The notes: generated by a model not told the origin, from the letters alone. DNA of 64,000 nucleotides from Methyloligella sp. (GCA_021604645.1 BQJJ01000001.1:248001-312000); one strand, 5' to 3'; positions 19,056 to 27,385 are shown, counted from the stretch's first letter. Program-made: numbers and translations.

Positions 19056-19670
19056 ATGAAACTATATGAGTACAACCCGTTTCCCAATCCACGTAGAGTT
19101 CGCATGTTCCTTGCAGAAAAAGGCATAAAGGATGTTGAGTTCGTTCAAGTTGATGTCCCTTCAGGCGAACATCGGTCCGAAGAGTTTGTAAAGAAAAACC
19201 CTTCAGCTGCTGTTCCTCTTCTTGAACTAGATGATGGGACAAATATTAGTGAAAGCTTTGCAATCAGCCGTTATTTTGAAGAGGCTTATCCAGAACCAAA
19301 TTTGATGGGAGCAAGCCCAAAAGAAAGCGCCGTGGTAGATATGTGGCAAAGGCGTGTTGAGCAATCCCTAATGGGTTGTTTCGTTACATATTTTCACCAA
19401 GCGACTGAAGGCTTAGGCGCTCTTGAATTATATCAAAATAAAGACTGGGGCGAAAAAAATAGAGAAATGGCCCGCAGCGGATTAGAGCAATTAAACAAAC
19501 AGCTTGCATCAAACCAATATGTAGCAGGCGATAAATATTCAATTGCCGATATCACAGCCCTTTGTGCAATAGATTTTGCTTTATTCATCAAAATTGAGAA
19601 ATTGGAAGACTATCCAAATATCAAGCGATGGTACGAAGAGGTCTCCAATCGTCCAAGCGCAAGCGCTTAA
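19056..19670 (+). CDS. Glutathione S-transferase
   Basis: 204-residue cytosolic transferase with the N-terminal thioredoxin fold (residues 1-75, with P-N-P-R-R-V-R-M-F-L and E-S-F-A-I-S-R-Y) and a C-terminal all-helical domain ending in the N-capping D-I-T-A-L region. Likely conjugates glutathione to electrophiles or reduces with it. Class is not clear; the S/N active-site position looks like the bacterial Theta/Nu-like group. It lies 17 nt after the MAPEG gene, both fitting a glutathione-based detoxification operon. Confidence 0.9.
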   Translation: MKLYEYNPFPNPRRVRMFLAEKGIKDVEFVQVDVPSGEHRSEEFVKKNPSAAVPLLELDDGTNISESFAISRYFEEAYPEPNLMGASPKESAVVDMWQRRVEQSLMGCFVTYFHQATEGLGALELYQNKDWGEKNREMARSGLEQLNKQLASNQYVAGDKYSIADITALCAIDFALFIKIEKLEDYPNIKRWYEEVSNRPSASA

Positions 19671-19681
19671 AGAGAGGTAAG

Positions 19682-20395
19682 ATGACAAAGCAAGTTGCAA
19701 TCATCGGTGGGATAGGAACAGCATCTAAATTCAGTGAAGCTCTTTTGAAAGAGTTAGTTGCTGAAGACTATCATGTGGTGGGAATCTCAAGGTCTTCAAA
19801 TGAGAAAGCTGAACTGGTTGAAAAATTTAAAAAGGCTCAACATAGTGAAGTTGTGTTCGGTGATTTAAATGATAGTCAATTCATTAAATCAGAGATAGAA
19901 CGCCTTGAAAAAGAGATCGGCCCAATATCTGTATATATTCACAATCCTGCGCAACTTGTTTTGAAATCATTTCTAGAGTGTACAATTGAAGAGTTCGAGG
20001 GTAGTTGGGCAGCAATGGTCAAAACAGCAGTCACCATATGCAAAGAACTCATTCCTCATATGGTGAAGCAAAAATCAGGAACAATAATTTTGACAGGGGC
20101 AACAGCGTCTCTCAAGGGAAATGCAAAATCAGCTCCATTTTCATCAGCAAAATTTGCTTTAAGGTCATTAAGTCAATCATTGGCAAGAGAATTTGGTCCA
20201 AGCGGTATTCACATAGCGCATGTTATTATTGACGGTATAATTGAAGGTAAAAGAGCACAAGGGCAATTTAATCTGCCTCTTGAAAAATGCATAAATTCAA
20301 CAGCCCTGGCTGAACAATATGTAAATTTAATCAAACAAGATATATCATGCTGGACACAAGAACTCGACTTGCGTCCCCATTCGGAAGTGTTCTAA
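19682..20395 (+). CDS. SDR-family protein without catalytic tyrosine
   Basis: 237 residues of the short-chain dehydrogenase fold with an N-terminal Rossmann motif (I-I-G-G-I-G-T-A-S). The catalytic Y-x-x-x-K reads F153-S-S-A-K157, so the tyrosine is replaced by phenylalanine. Related SDR proteins with F-x-x-x-K are known, but oxidoreductase activity is doubtful. Start at 19682: it follows AGAGAGGTAAG directly, whereas the longer frame overlaps the transferase. It overlaps the next gene's first possible start at the stop codon (TAATG). Confidence 0.82.
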   Translation: MTKQVAIIGGIGTASKFSEALLKELVAEDYHVVGISRSSNEKAELVEKFKKAQHSEVVFGDLNDSQFIKSEIERLEKEIGPISVYIHNPAQLVLKSFLECTIEEFEGSWAAMVKTAVTICKELIPHMVKQKSGTIILTGATASLKGNAKSAPFSSAKFALRSLSQSLAREFGPSGIHIAHVIIDGIIEGKRAQGQFNLPLEKCINSTALAEQYVNLIKQDISCWTQELDLRPHSEVF

Positions 20396-20421
20396 TGAGC
20401 TCAAACGGGAGTGTTCTAATG
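20376..20421 (+). repeat. Duplicated SD-start unit before cupin
   Basis: The block GTGTTCTAATGAG occurs twice 24 bp apart (about 20387-20399 and 20411-20423), preceded by GGAA and GGGA respectively. The period is a multiple of three, so both ATGs are in frame and either could initiate the cupin. Confidence 0.7.
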
Positions 20422-21090
20422 AGTGATAACAATATTAATTTAGACTTTTCAAAAAAACTGATTATTGAAACGAATAAAATGGAATGGAGCCCTTCACCAT
20501 TGCCAGGTGTTGACAGGCGCCGTTTAGAGCGAGAAGAAGCTGAAGCGGGGCGCGCCACATCAATTGTTCGCTATGCTCCGGGATCATCTTTTTCAAGCCA
20601 CATCCATGGTGGCGGCGAAGAATATTTTGTGCTGGATGGTACCTTTTCTGATCAATCCGGTGATTATGGCAAAGGCTACTATGTTAGAAATCCCCCGGGC
20701 AGCAGTCACGCTCCCCACAGTGATGAAGGCTGTACGATTTTTGTGAAACTATGCCAAATGGACGAACAAGGTGAGCCTCAGATTAATCTGAATACAAACT
20801 CTGTGACCTGGGAAAAAAATGAAATTAATGGAAACTTCAACGGCCACAGTCAAATCCAGCTCTTTAAAAATGATCGCGAACATGTTCAACTTGAAAAACT
20901 TGACCCTGGTGCAGAACTCACTTTGAAAACAGAAGAGCAACGTGTTGAAATTCTGATTTTGGAAGGCGAAGCTGAATTAGACGGCAAGAATTTGGAAAAA
21001 TTGAGCTGGATCCGTTTGCCCAAACAGAGCGAAGCAGTTATGAAAACAATGAATGGTTGTCAATTTTGGAGCAAATACGGCTCAATTTAA
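20419..21090 (+). CDS. ChrR-like cupin protein
   Basis: 223-residue bicupin-like protein. The first half carries the metal motif H-I-H-G-G-G-E-E-Y-F with P-x-G-S-S-H downstream, as in ChrR-type anti-sigma cupins. The second half is a degenerate cupin without the histidines. No zinc-binding anti-sigma N terminus is present, so it is more likely a small-molecule-binding or oxygenase-like enzyme. Two in-frame starts, 20395 and 20419, lie in a 24-bp duplication, each with its own SD; the second (GGGAG) is chosen. Fourth gene of the operon. Confidence 0.75.
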   Translation: MSDNNINLDFSKKLIIETNKMEWSPSPLPGVDRRRLEREEAEAGRATSIVRYAPGSSFSSHIHGGGEEYFVLDGTFSDQSGDYGKGYYVRNPPGSSHAPHSDEGCTIFVKLCQMDEQGEPQINLNTNSVTWEKNEINGNFNGHSQIQLFKNDREHVQLEKLDPGAELTLKTEEQRVEILILEGEAELDGKNLEKLSWIRLPKQSEAVMKTMNGCQFWSKYGSI

Positions 21091-21109
21091 GGAGACAAGT
21101 AAAGGATTT

Positions 21110-21691
21110 ATGGAGAATACTGTAGTCAGCACAAAAGATAAAATTCTTGATATCAGTCAGGACCTCATCCAAAAAAGAGGGTTTAACGCCATCAGCTTTC
21201 AGGATATTGCTGATTTGGTTGGCATTAAGAAACCAAGTATTACCCATCACTTTGCAAGCAAAGAAGCGCTGGGCATCGCCGTTGTTCAGCGATATAGAAA
21301 TGTATTCTCCATTGCTTTAAATCGTTTAACAAACGATGAAACTGTAACCGCCATGCAAGCACTCAGGTTTTACTTCACTCCGTACCAGGATTTAGGCGAA
21401 ACAGGAGATAAAATTTGCCTCTGTGCCTCACTTGCAGGCGAATTCATGGCGCTCCCCGCTGATATGCAAACAGAAGTGGCACATTTCTTTGATGATCATT
21501 TGAATTGGTTGGAAGGCATTCTTGCAAAAGGTAAAAAATCAGGCGAGTTCAATTTCAACGAAACACCAAAAGATTTAGCTTATCTCTTCATTGATGCCCT
21601 GCAGGGCTCACTGATCGTGCAGCGGGCGACAAAAAATTTCACACAATTAGATCGTGTCATTGCCTCACTTACTGAACGGTTAAAGAGCTAG
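21110..21691 (+). CDS. TetR-family transcriptional regulator
   Basis: 193 residues: TetR helix-turn-helix at about residues 10-57 (G-F-N-A-I-S-F-Q-D-I-A ... I-K-K-P-S-I-T-H-H-F), then a ligand domain with several cysteines (I-C-L-C-A-S). The start at 21110 follows AAAGGATTT; the reading from 21053 overlaps the cupin by 38 nt. As last gene of the MAPEG-GST-SDR-cupin operon it probably represses its own operon through the 18574-18591 dyad, lifted by an electrophile. That last step is inference. Confidence 0.85.
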   Translation: MENTVVSTKDKILDISQDLIQKRGFNAISFQDIADLVGIKKPSITHHFASKEALGIAVVQRYRNVFSIALNRLTNDETVTAMQALRFYFTPYQDLGETGDKICLCASLAGEFMALPADMQTEVAHFFDDHLNWLEGILAKGKKSGEFNFNETPKDLAYLFIDALQGSLIVQRATKNFTQLDRVIASLTERLKS

Positions 21692-21870
21692 AAGAGCAAG
21701 CCTTAAGTTCAGTGGACCCCTCATTTTTCTCATCCGTAAAAAACTCAAATGAAATAAATGCTTTTAAGCAAAGATCAGCAGCAGACTGATTCATTCTAAA
21801 AATTAATCAAACCCCACCTTTATATAACCTCAACAAATAATCAGGCGAATGGCTGCGATTTTTTATGAAT

Positions 21871-21921
21871 AGTGGACAATTTGTCCACTTTACATCTGAT
21901 CGAGTGGACAATTTAGCGACT
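21871..21921. promoter_or_regulatory. Tandem 19-bp operator-like palindromes
   Basis: AGTGGACAATTTGTCCACT (21871-21889) is a perfect 9-bp inverted repeat around one base. AGTGGACAATTTAGCGACT (21903-21921) repeats its left 12 bases with a degenerate right arm. Centres are 32 bp apart, about three helical turns. The second copy abuts the -35 box, fitting an activator or repressor dimer pair. The regulator is not identified. Confidence 0.65.
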
Positions 21922-21949
21922 TTGAAATGGCTTCATTCTGAACTACTAT
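21922..21949 (+). promoter_or_regulatory. Candidate sigma70-type promoter
   Basis: TTGAAA at 21922-21927 and TACTAT at 21944-21949, separated by 16 bp. This would start transcription near 21956 and give a leader of about 270-340 nt before the chaperone gene. Confidence 0.5.
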
Positions 21950-22227
21950 AGTCTAATAAGAATGAAATGCTTCAAAGATAAAAACTGCAAAATTAAGAGC
22001 ACTAGAGAAGATCAGTTCAAAGAAAAAAACGCTAAAAATCAAAATGAACACCATCTCTAAGAAAGTGCCAATTGCATAGAATTAAGTGCACAAAATTTAA
22101 AGTGCATGAGGAAAAAAGGGGAACGGTTTTTCTAAGACTATCATTTTCAAAACAAACTGAATGAAGAAAAATGATGGTGAAAGAACGAGAGAAAACCTTC
22201 CCCTGATAATGCAAGCCAAAACGAGAC

Positions 22228-22905
22228 ATGAGCCGTCAAAATTACTGGCTCATATTCAAATATCTCTCGGTGGCGAACATAAGTTTGGGAGGACTTATTT
22301 TGACCAGTGCAACTCTGAACCAAAACATAGGTTTGGCTGAAGAAGATCTCTTAAGGGTCAATCTATACCGACTTTTAGCCCGGTGTCTCTCTTCCCCAAT
22401 CGACAAGCCTTTTTTAACAATTCTATCAAACCTTCAAGGCGATGATACAGAGCTAGGCCAGGCGTTTAGAACCCTTGCTAAAAGCGCTGCAAGTATCAAT
22501 GAAAATGATGCCGCAGAGGAATATCAAAATTTGTTTATTGGCCTCGGGCGCGGCGAACTTCTCCCTTACGCATCTTATTATTTAACTGGTTTTCTAAATG
22601 AAAAACCATTGGCAAGACTGCGAAATGACATGGTGCCTCTCGGTATTGAAAGAGACCCAGAAATAAAAGAACCAGAAGATCATGCCGGCGCCTTGATGGA
22701 TATGATGGCAGGCTTAATCGATGGCTCATTTGGAAAGTCCCAACCGCTTTCAATTCAAAAACAATTTTTTGAAAATCATATTGCAGAATGGACCCCCCAT
22801 TTCTTCAAAGATTTACAAGCAGCCAAAGAAGCAAAATTCTATCGCCCTATAGGATTGGTCGGGGAATTGTTTATCGAAATCGAAAAAGCAGCATTTGAAA
22901 TGTAA
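22228..22905 (+). CDS. TorD-like chaperone for formate dehydrogenase
   Basis: 225 residues as an ATG frame. The conserved TorD/DmsD core begins after residue 30, with the F-I-G-L-G-R-G-E-L-L-P-Y block and E-P-E-D-H-A-G-A-L motif, the hallmark of this all-helical chaperone family that binds twin-arginine signal peptides of molybdoenzymes. The first 25 residues are hydrophobic and odd for a cytosolic chaperone. A TTG at 22300 with GGGAGG 8 nt before it gives a 201-residue protein of normal length and is a strong alternative start. Followed by FdhX and FdhA, its likely clients. Confidence 0.85.
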   Translation: MSRQNYWLIFKYLSVANISLGGLILTSATLNQNIGLAEEDLLRVNLYRLLARCLSSPIDKPFLTILSNLQGDDTELGQAFRTLAKSAASINENDAAEEYQNLFIGLGRGELLPYASYYLTGFLNEKPLARLRNDMVPLGIERDPEIKEPEDHAGALMDMMAGLIDGSFGKSQPLSIQKQFFENHIAEWTPHFFKDLQAAKEAKFYRPIGLVGELFIEIEKAAFEM

Positions 22906-22911
22906 GGAATT

Positions 22912-22973
22912 TGCGGATGCTTAGTGGGCATCTGAAGCAAAATGCGGATGCTTAGTGGGCATCTGAAGCAAAA
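22912..22973 (+). repeat. Tandem GTGGGCA-loop hairpin repeats (copies 1 and 2)
   Basis: A 31-bp unit occurs twice identically, 22912-22942 and 22943-22973. Each starts TGCGGATGC, folds with GATGC/GCATC around a TTAGTGG loop, and ends TGAAGCAAAA. It lies just after the chaperone stop. Related copies are at 30107, 30145 and 63401, with weaker ones at 47479 and 63597. Confidence 0.85.
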
Positions 22974-23116
22974 GAAGGACCAGCTTAAACAAAGAAATTA
23001 GAACTCGTAAAATCAGTGTCTTTAAACGGGGCCATAAAGATCACGAGTTTATAAATTTAGGAAACCTGAAAAGTCCACGAATAAGGTTTTCTAGAGCTCG
23101 TTATGAGCTAAAAAAC

Positions 23117-23148
23117 TCTCTCAAAGCATAAGCTTATAGCTTGAGGGA
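23117..23148 (+). promoter_or_regulatory. Leader hairpin before fdhX
   Basis: TCTCTCAA pairs with TTGAGGGA over 8 bp (one G-U), with AG-C bulged inside and a TAAGCTTA self-complementary loop. It ends about 28 nt before the fdhX ATG, just ahead of GAAAGGAGTG, so it could affect ribosome access or mRNA stability. Confidence 0.4.
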
Positions 23149-23175
23149 AACGAGTGGAAAGAAAGGAGTGAATAA

Positions 23176-23397
23176 ATGACCGAAAAGCAAAAACAAGTTC
23201 AAGCAATCGCTATCGAAACAGATCGCCGTGGTTTTCTTAAACTTGCCAGCATCGGCACTGTTGCCAGTGGAGCAGCTCTGTTAACCGGAGAAGCCGCAAC
23301 TGCAAAAGAAGCAGATACTGAAACTATAGCTGAAGGAAGTGCTGGGTATAAAGAAACCAAGCATGTGAAAACATTTTACGATTCAGCAAGGTTCTAA
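23176..23397 (+). CDS. fdhX: Formate dehydrogenase region TAT protein
   Basis: 73-residue protein of the small formate-dehydrogenase-region TAT target family. The twin-arginine motif D-R-R-G-F-L-K is at residues 22-28, followed by an alanine-rich hydrophobic stretch and the conserved ending H-V-K-T-F-Y-D-S-A-R-F. It is exported folded, probably with FdhA, and always encoded next to it; the function is not established. SD AAAGGAG is 9 nt upstream. Distance to fdhA is 96 nt. Confidence 0.85.
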   Translation: MTEKQKQVQAIAIETDRRGFLKLASIGTVASGAALLTGEAATAKEADTETIAEGSAGYKETKHVKTFYDSARF

Positions 23398-23493
23398 AAC
23401 CAATTGACTAGGTTCTACCTTAACTGAAACGTAAAAAATAATAATAAAACCAATCATTAAATTTGAAGACTGCAAATTCAAACGGAGATTAAA

Positions 23494-26412
23494 ATGCTCA
23501 GAAAAAAGACAAATGGGGTTGCGAATGGCTCCCGGCTGTCCTCTGTGCTGTCAAGCTTTAAGGGAACAGTGGTAGATCGCCGCGACTTCCTTAAAAAATC
23601 CGGCCTAACATTAGGCGGAGCAGCAGCCATTTCTACTCTTTCAGGAGGAATGGTACGGAAAGCAAAAGCCGCAAAAGTCGGCGCTGCCGGTAAAATGGAA
23701 ATCAAAAAATCTGTCTGTACTCACTGTTCAGTTGGCTGCACGGTTTTAGCCGAAGTATCCAATGGGGTATGGGTCGGCCAGGAACCTGGCTTTGACAGTC
23801 CATTTAACCTCGGCGCGCATTGCGCAAAAGGGGCTTCAGTGCGTGAGCACGCCCATGGTGAACGCCGGTTAAAATATCCAATGAAATTGGAAAACGGCAA
23901 GTGGAAACGCATTTCATGGGATGTAGCCATCAATGAAGTTGGCGACAAAATGCTTGATGTGCAGAAAAACGTGGGGCCAGACTCAGTTTATTGGCTAGGC
24001 TCAGCGAAACACAGCAATGAGCAAGCTTATTTGGTCCGCAAATTCGCCGCTTATTTCGGCACGAACAATGTCGATCACCAAGCCCGTATTTGTCACTCAA
24101 CCACAGTGGCCGGTGTTGCAAACACCTGGGGCTATGGTGCGATGACAAATTCATATAATGACATTCACAAATCAAAAGCAATTTTCCTCATTGGTGGTAA
24201 CCCAGCTGAAGCACACCCAGTGTCTCTGTTGCATCTCCTAAAAGCCAAAGAAGAAAATAACGCACCACTTATAGTGTGTGACCCAAGGTTTACTCGGACA
24301 GCTGCTCATGCGGATGAATATGTGCGCTTTCGCCCGGGTACAGACGTTGCCCTCGTTTGGGGTATTCTCCACCATATTTTCAAAAATGGATGGGAAGACA
24401 AACAGTTCATCAAGCAGCGTGTTTGGGGCATGGATCAAATCCGTGAAGAAGTTGCTAAATGGACACCAGAAAAAGTTGAGAACGTTACAGGCACCCCTGG
24501 TTCTCAATTAGAGCGTGTTGCCAGAACTCTGGCAGAACATCGCCCAGGTACAGTTATCTGGTGTATGGGTGGCACACAGCACACCAATGGTAACAACAAC
24601 ACCAGAGCTTACTGCATCCTACAATTGGCGCTAGGTAATATGGGCAAATCAGGTGGCGGGACAAACATCTTCCGTGGCCATGATAACGTGCAGGGCGCAA
24701 CAGACCTTGGCGTGCTAGCAAACACATTGCCAGGATATTATGGCCTCTCTGCAGGCGCATGGGGTCATTGGTCCAGAGTTTGGGAAGAAGATGCTGATTG
24801 GCTCAAGGGCCGGTTTGCTGTCATGAAAACAAGTGACGGTAAAAACAAAAAAATGATGCACGAGAAAGGCATTCCTGTTTCTCGCTGGATCGATGGTGTG
24901 CTTGAAGCCAAAGAAAACATTATCCAACCTGATAATACTAAGGTTATGGTTTTCTGGGGCCACGCACCAAACTCACAAACCAGACTGCCTGAAATGCGCA
25001 AAGCAATGGGCATGTTGGATATGTTGGTCATCATTGATCCATACCCAACCATGTCAGCTGTGTTGCAAGATAGAAAAGATGGTGTCTACCTCTTACCAGC
25101 TTCAACTCAGTTTGAAACATATGGTTCGGTAACAGCTTCAAACCGGTCGCTCCAATGGCGTGAAAAAATCATGGAGCCACTATTTGAATCAAAACCAGAC
25201 CATGTGATTGCTTATAAATTGGCGAAGAAGCTTGGCTTTGCAGACCGTTTGTTCCGCAATATCAAAGTGAACGGTGAAGAGCCACTCGTGGAAGATATTA
25301 CACGTGAACTCAATAGAGGCATGTGGACAATCGGTTATACTGGTCAATCACCAGAGCGTTTGAAAATGCACATGGCCAACCAACACACCTTTGACCGCAC
25401 AACATTGCGCGCCAATGGTGGACCGGCTGATGGTGAGTATTATGGTCTACCATGGCCTTGCTGGGGAACAGCTGATATGAAGCACCCAGGCACTGCCAAC
25501 CTCTATGATCCATCATTACCAGTTGCAAAAGGTGGCCTATGCTTCCGCGCTAGATTTGGCGTTGAGAAAAATGGCGACAACCTGCTTGCTGAAGGGTCTT
25601 ACCCTGTCGGTTCTGAAATTAAGGATGGCTATCCTGAATTCACTGTTGGCATGCTAAGAAAACTTGGCTGGTTAGGTGACATGACAGACGCTGAAATGGC
25701 TGCAGTTAAAAAGGTTGCAGGATCCGACGATGAAGCCAAACTTGATAAAGTCAACTGGAAGGTTGATCTATCAGGCGGTATTCAACGGGTCGCCATTAAA
25801 CATGGTTGCGCACCGTTTGGTAACGCAAAAGCAAGAGCTGTTGTCTGGACATTCCCAGATCCGGTACCAATACACCGTGAACCGCTCTATACGGCACGCC
25901 GCGATCTATTGGCTGATTATTCAACCTATGAAGATAAAACCTTCTGGCGGTTACCAACAGCCTATAAATCAATCCAGGAGAAAGACTTCTCCAAGGATTT
26001 CCCAATGATCATGACATCAGGTCGTTTAGTTGAATATGAAGGTGGTGGTGATGAAACACGCTCCAACCCTTGGTTAGCTGAACTCCAGCAAGACATGTTT
26101 GTTGAGATTAATCCTGGTGATGCCAATGATTTGGGTATCAGAGATAAAGACACCGTCTGGCTACATAGCCCGGAAGGCGCCAAGATCAAAATCCAGGCAA
26201 TGATAACAGAGCGGGTGGGCCGAGGCGTTGTCTTCACACCATTCCACTTTGGTGGTCATTATCAGGGCGAAGATCTCCGCTCGAAATACCCAACGGGCGC
26301 TGACCCAATCGTCTTAGGTGAGGCGTGTAACACCGCACAAACCTATGGCTATGACAGCGTAACCCAAATGCAAGAAACCAAAACGACGCTCTGCCGTATT
26401 GAGCGCGCGTAA
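23494..26412 (+). CDS. fdhA: Formate dehydrogenase catalytic subunit (FDH-N type)
   Basis: 972-residue periplasmic molybdo- or tungsto-enzyme that oxidises formate to CO2. It has a twin-arginine signal (D-R-R-D-F-L-K-K-S-G, about residues 29-38), a [4Fe-4S] site C75-x2-C78-x3-C82 ... C110, and the bis-MGD active-site residue C200 in A-R-I-C-H-S-T, i.e. the cysteine form rather than selenocysteine. H201 and the downstream arginine are in place. No in-frame TGA occurs, so no selenocysteine machinery is needed. SD CGGAG precedes the ATG. Followed after 18 nt by fdhB. Confidence 0.95.
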   Translation: MLRKKTNGVANGSRLSSVLSSFKGTVVDRRDFLKKSGLTLGGAAAISTLSGGMVRKAKAAKVGAAGKMEIKKSVCTHCSVGCTVLAEVSNGVWVGQEPGFDSPFNLGAHCAKGASVREHAHGERRLKYPMKLENGKWKRISWDVAINEVGDKMLDVQKNVGPDSVYWLGSAKHSNEQAYLVRKFAAYFGTNNVDHQARICHSTTVAGVANTWGYGAMTNSYNDIHKSKAIFLIGGNPAEAHPVSLLHLLKAKEENNAPLIVCDPRFTRTAAHADEYVRFRPGTDVALVWGILHHIFKNGWEDKQFIKQRVWGMDQIREEVAKWTPEKVENVTGTPGSQLERVARTLAEHRPGTVIWCMGGTQHTNGNNNTRAYCILQLALGNMGKSGGGTNIFRGHDNVQGATDLGVLANTLPGYYGLSAGAWGHWSRVWEEDADWLKGRFAVMKTSDGKNKKMMHEKGIPVSRWIDGVLEAKENIIQPDNTKVMVFWGHAPNSQTRLPEMRKAMGMLDMLVIIDPYPTMSAVLQDRKDGVYLLPASTQFETYGSVTASNRSLQWREKIMEPLFESKPDHVIAYKLAKKLGFADRLFRNIKVNGEEPLVEDITRELNRGMWTIGYTGQSPERLKMHMANQHTFDRTTLRANGGPADGEYYGLPWPCWGTADMKHPGTANLYDPSLPVAKGGLCFRARFGVEKNGDNLLAEGSYPVGSEIKDGYPEFTVGMLRKLGWLGDMTDAEMAAVKKVAGSDDEAKLDKVNWKVDLSGGIQRVAIKHGCAPFGNAKARAVVWTFPDPVPIHREPLYTARRDLLADYSTYEDKTFWRLPTAYKSIQEKDFSKDFPMIMTSGRLVEYEGGGDETRSNPWLAELQQDMFVEINPGDANDLGIRDKDTVWLHSPEGAKIKIQAMITERVGRGVVFTPFHFGGHYQGEDLRSKYPTGADPIVLGEACNTAQTYGYDSVTQMQETKTTLCRIERA

Positions 26413-26430
26413 CCTTTAGGAGGAATAAAA

Positions 26431-27027
26431 ATGGCTAGAATGAAATTCCTCTGTGACGCAGAACGTTGCATCGAATGTAATGCCTGTGTGACAGCTTGTA
26501 AAAACGAGCATGAGGTACCGTGGGGTGTCAATCGGCGCCGCGTTGTCACCATCAATGATGGTAAAGCAGGAGAGCGATCAATTTCGGTTGCTTGCATGCA
26601 TTGTTCAGACGCACCATGTATGGCCGTCTGTCCAGTTGACTGCTTCTACCAGACAACTGATGGCGTTGTATTGCACTCAAAAGATCTCTGCATTGGCTGT
26701 GGCTATTGCTTCTATGCGTGTCCGTTTGGCGCGCCGCAATATCCACAAGCTTCCAATTTTGGCTCTCGTGGCAAAATGGACAAATGTACTTTCTGTGCCG
26801 GTGGCCCAGAAGAAAACATGTCCCAGGACGAGTTCCAAAAATATGGACGCAACCGTCTTGCAGAAGGCAAGTTGCCATTATGCGCAGAAATGTGCTCAAC
26901 CAAGGCTCTCTTGGCGGGGGACGGTGACACTGTTTCCGACATCTATCGTCAACGTGTCGTAGCTCGTGGCTTCGGCTCAGGCGCTTGGGGATGGGGAACA
27001 GCATACGATCGTAAAACAGGTGGTTAA
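26431..27027 (+). CDS. fdhB: Formate dehydrogenase iron-sulphur subunit
   Basis: 198-residue ferredoxin subunit with four [4Fe-4S] motifs: C-I-E-C-N-A-C-V-T-A-C, C-M-H-C-S-D-A-P-C-M-A-V-C-P, C-I-G-C-G-Y-C-F-Y-A-C-P and the paired C-T-F-C ... C-A-E-M-C. It carries electrons from FdhA to the membrane subunit. It lacks the C-terminal membrane helix of enterobacterial FdnH, so it docks through FdhA/FdhC. No signal peptide: it is presumably co-exported with FdhA. SD AGGAGG lies 7 nt before the ATG. Confidence 0.94.
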   Translation: MARMKFLCDAERCIECNACVTACKNEHEVPWGVNRRRVVTINDGKAGERSISVACMHCSDAPCMAVCPVDCFYQTTDGVVLHSKDLCIGCGYCFYACPFGAPQYPQASNFGSRGKMDKCTFCAGGPEENMSQDEFQKYGRNRLAEGKLPLCAEMCSTKALLAGDGDTVSDIYRQRVVARGFGSGAWGWGTAYDRKTGG

Positions 27028-27385
27028 TCCCACATACTTTTAAAGGTGGCCTGTTACTACGTGACCGGTTAAGTCAACCGGAGCAAGACATAATGAGGAG
27101 GTTACAGTTCACTCTGTCATCTCCTCATTAGATAGATTTTTAGTTTGGTGATTAGAAACTAAGAACTGAACTAAAGCTGAGAGTGAGACAAAAATAGTGC
27201 CTATATGCACATCAAAGTCAAAACAGATCAACCTCATTCAATTCGCCTTCTATTAAGAACGTCCAAAGTGACAGTTATAAAATTGCAGCAGACTTCTATC
27301 TAACAGATCAGCTATCCAAAAAGATTTGAAGATCGGCGCGAATGAAAAACTAGGAAGGAAAAGTTGAGTGAGCAGGGAGAAAAAA
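27028..27385. other. Structured gap between fdhB and fdhC
   Basis: About 358 nt without a gene. Two hairpins stand out: CCGGTT/AACCGG at about 27064-27080, and AATGAGGAG/CTCCTCATT (27092-27100 with 27121-27129) whose loop contains a second pairing ACAG/CTGT. A T-rich run follows the second hairpin but is not a clean terminator. A partial terminator or RNA-processing site could set subunit ratios. Confidence 0.5.

Larger units (their letters stand above)
21692..22227. other. Regulatory region of the formate dehydrogenase operon
   Basis: No gene is seen. It carries two 19-bp operator-like palindromes, a good -35/-10 pair (both listed) and a long leader before the chaperone gene. A partial third copy AGTGGAC is at about 21711. 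Confidence 0.55.

Noticed and set aside
21692-22227. Search for an FNR-type TTGAT-N4-ATCAA box before the formate dehydrogenase operon
   Set aside because: No convincing copy; only the AGTGGAC palindromes stand out.
22974-23175. Molybdenum cofactor riboswitch in the leader before fdhX
   Set aside because: Only a simple hairpin is visible; the conserved multi-branched motif is not recognisable.
24715-25132. Minus-strand and alternative-frame ORFs inside fdhA
   Set aside because: Shadows of the coding strand, with no start site, signal or domain.
26552-27004. Long frames on the opposite strand and in another plus frame inside fdhB
   Set aside because: They follow from the codon bias of fdhB; the ferredoxin motifs are in the chosen frame.
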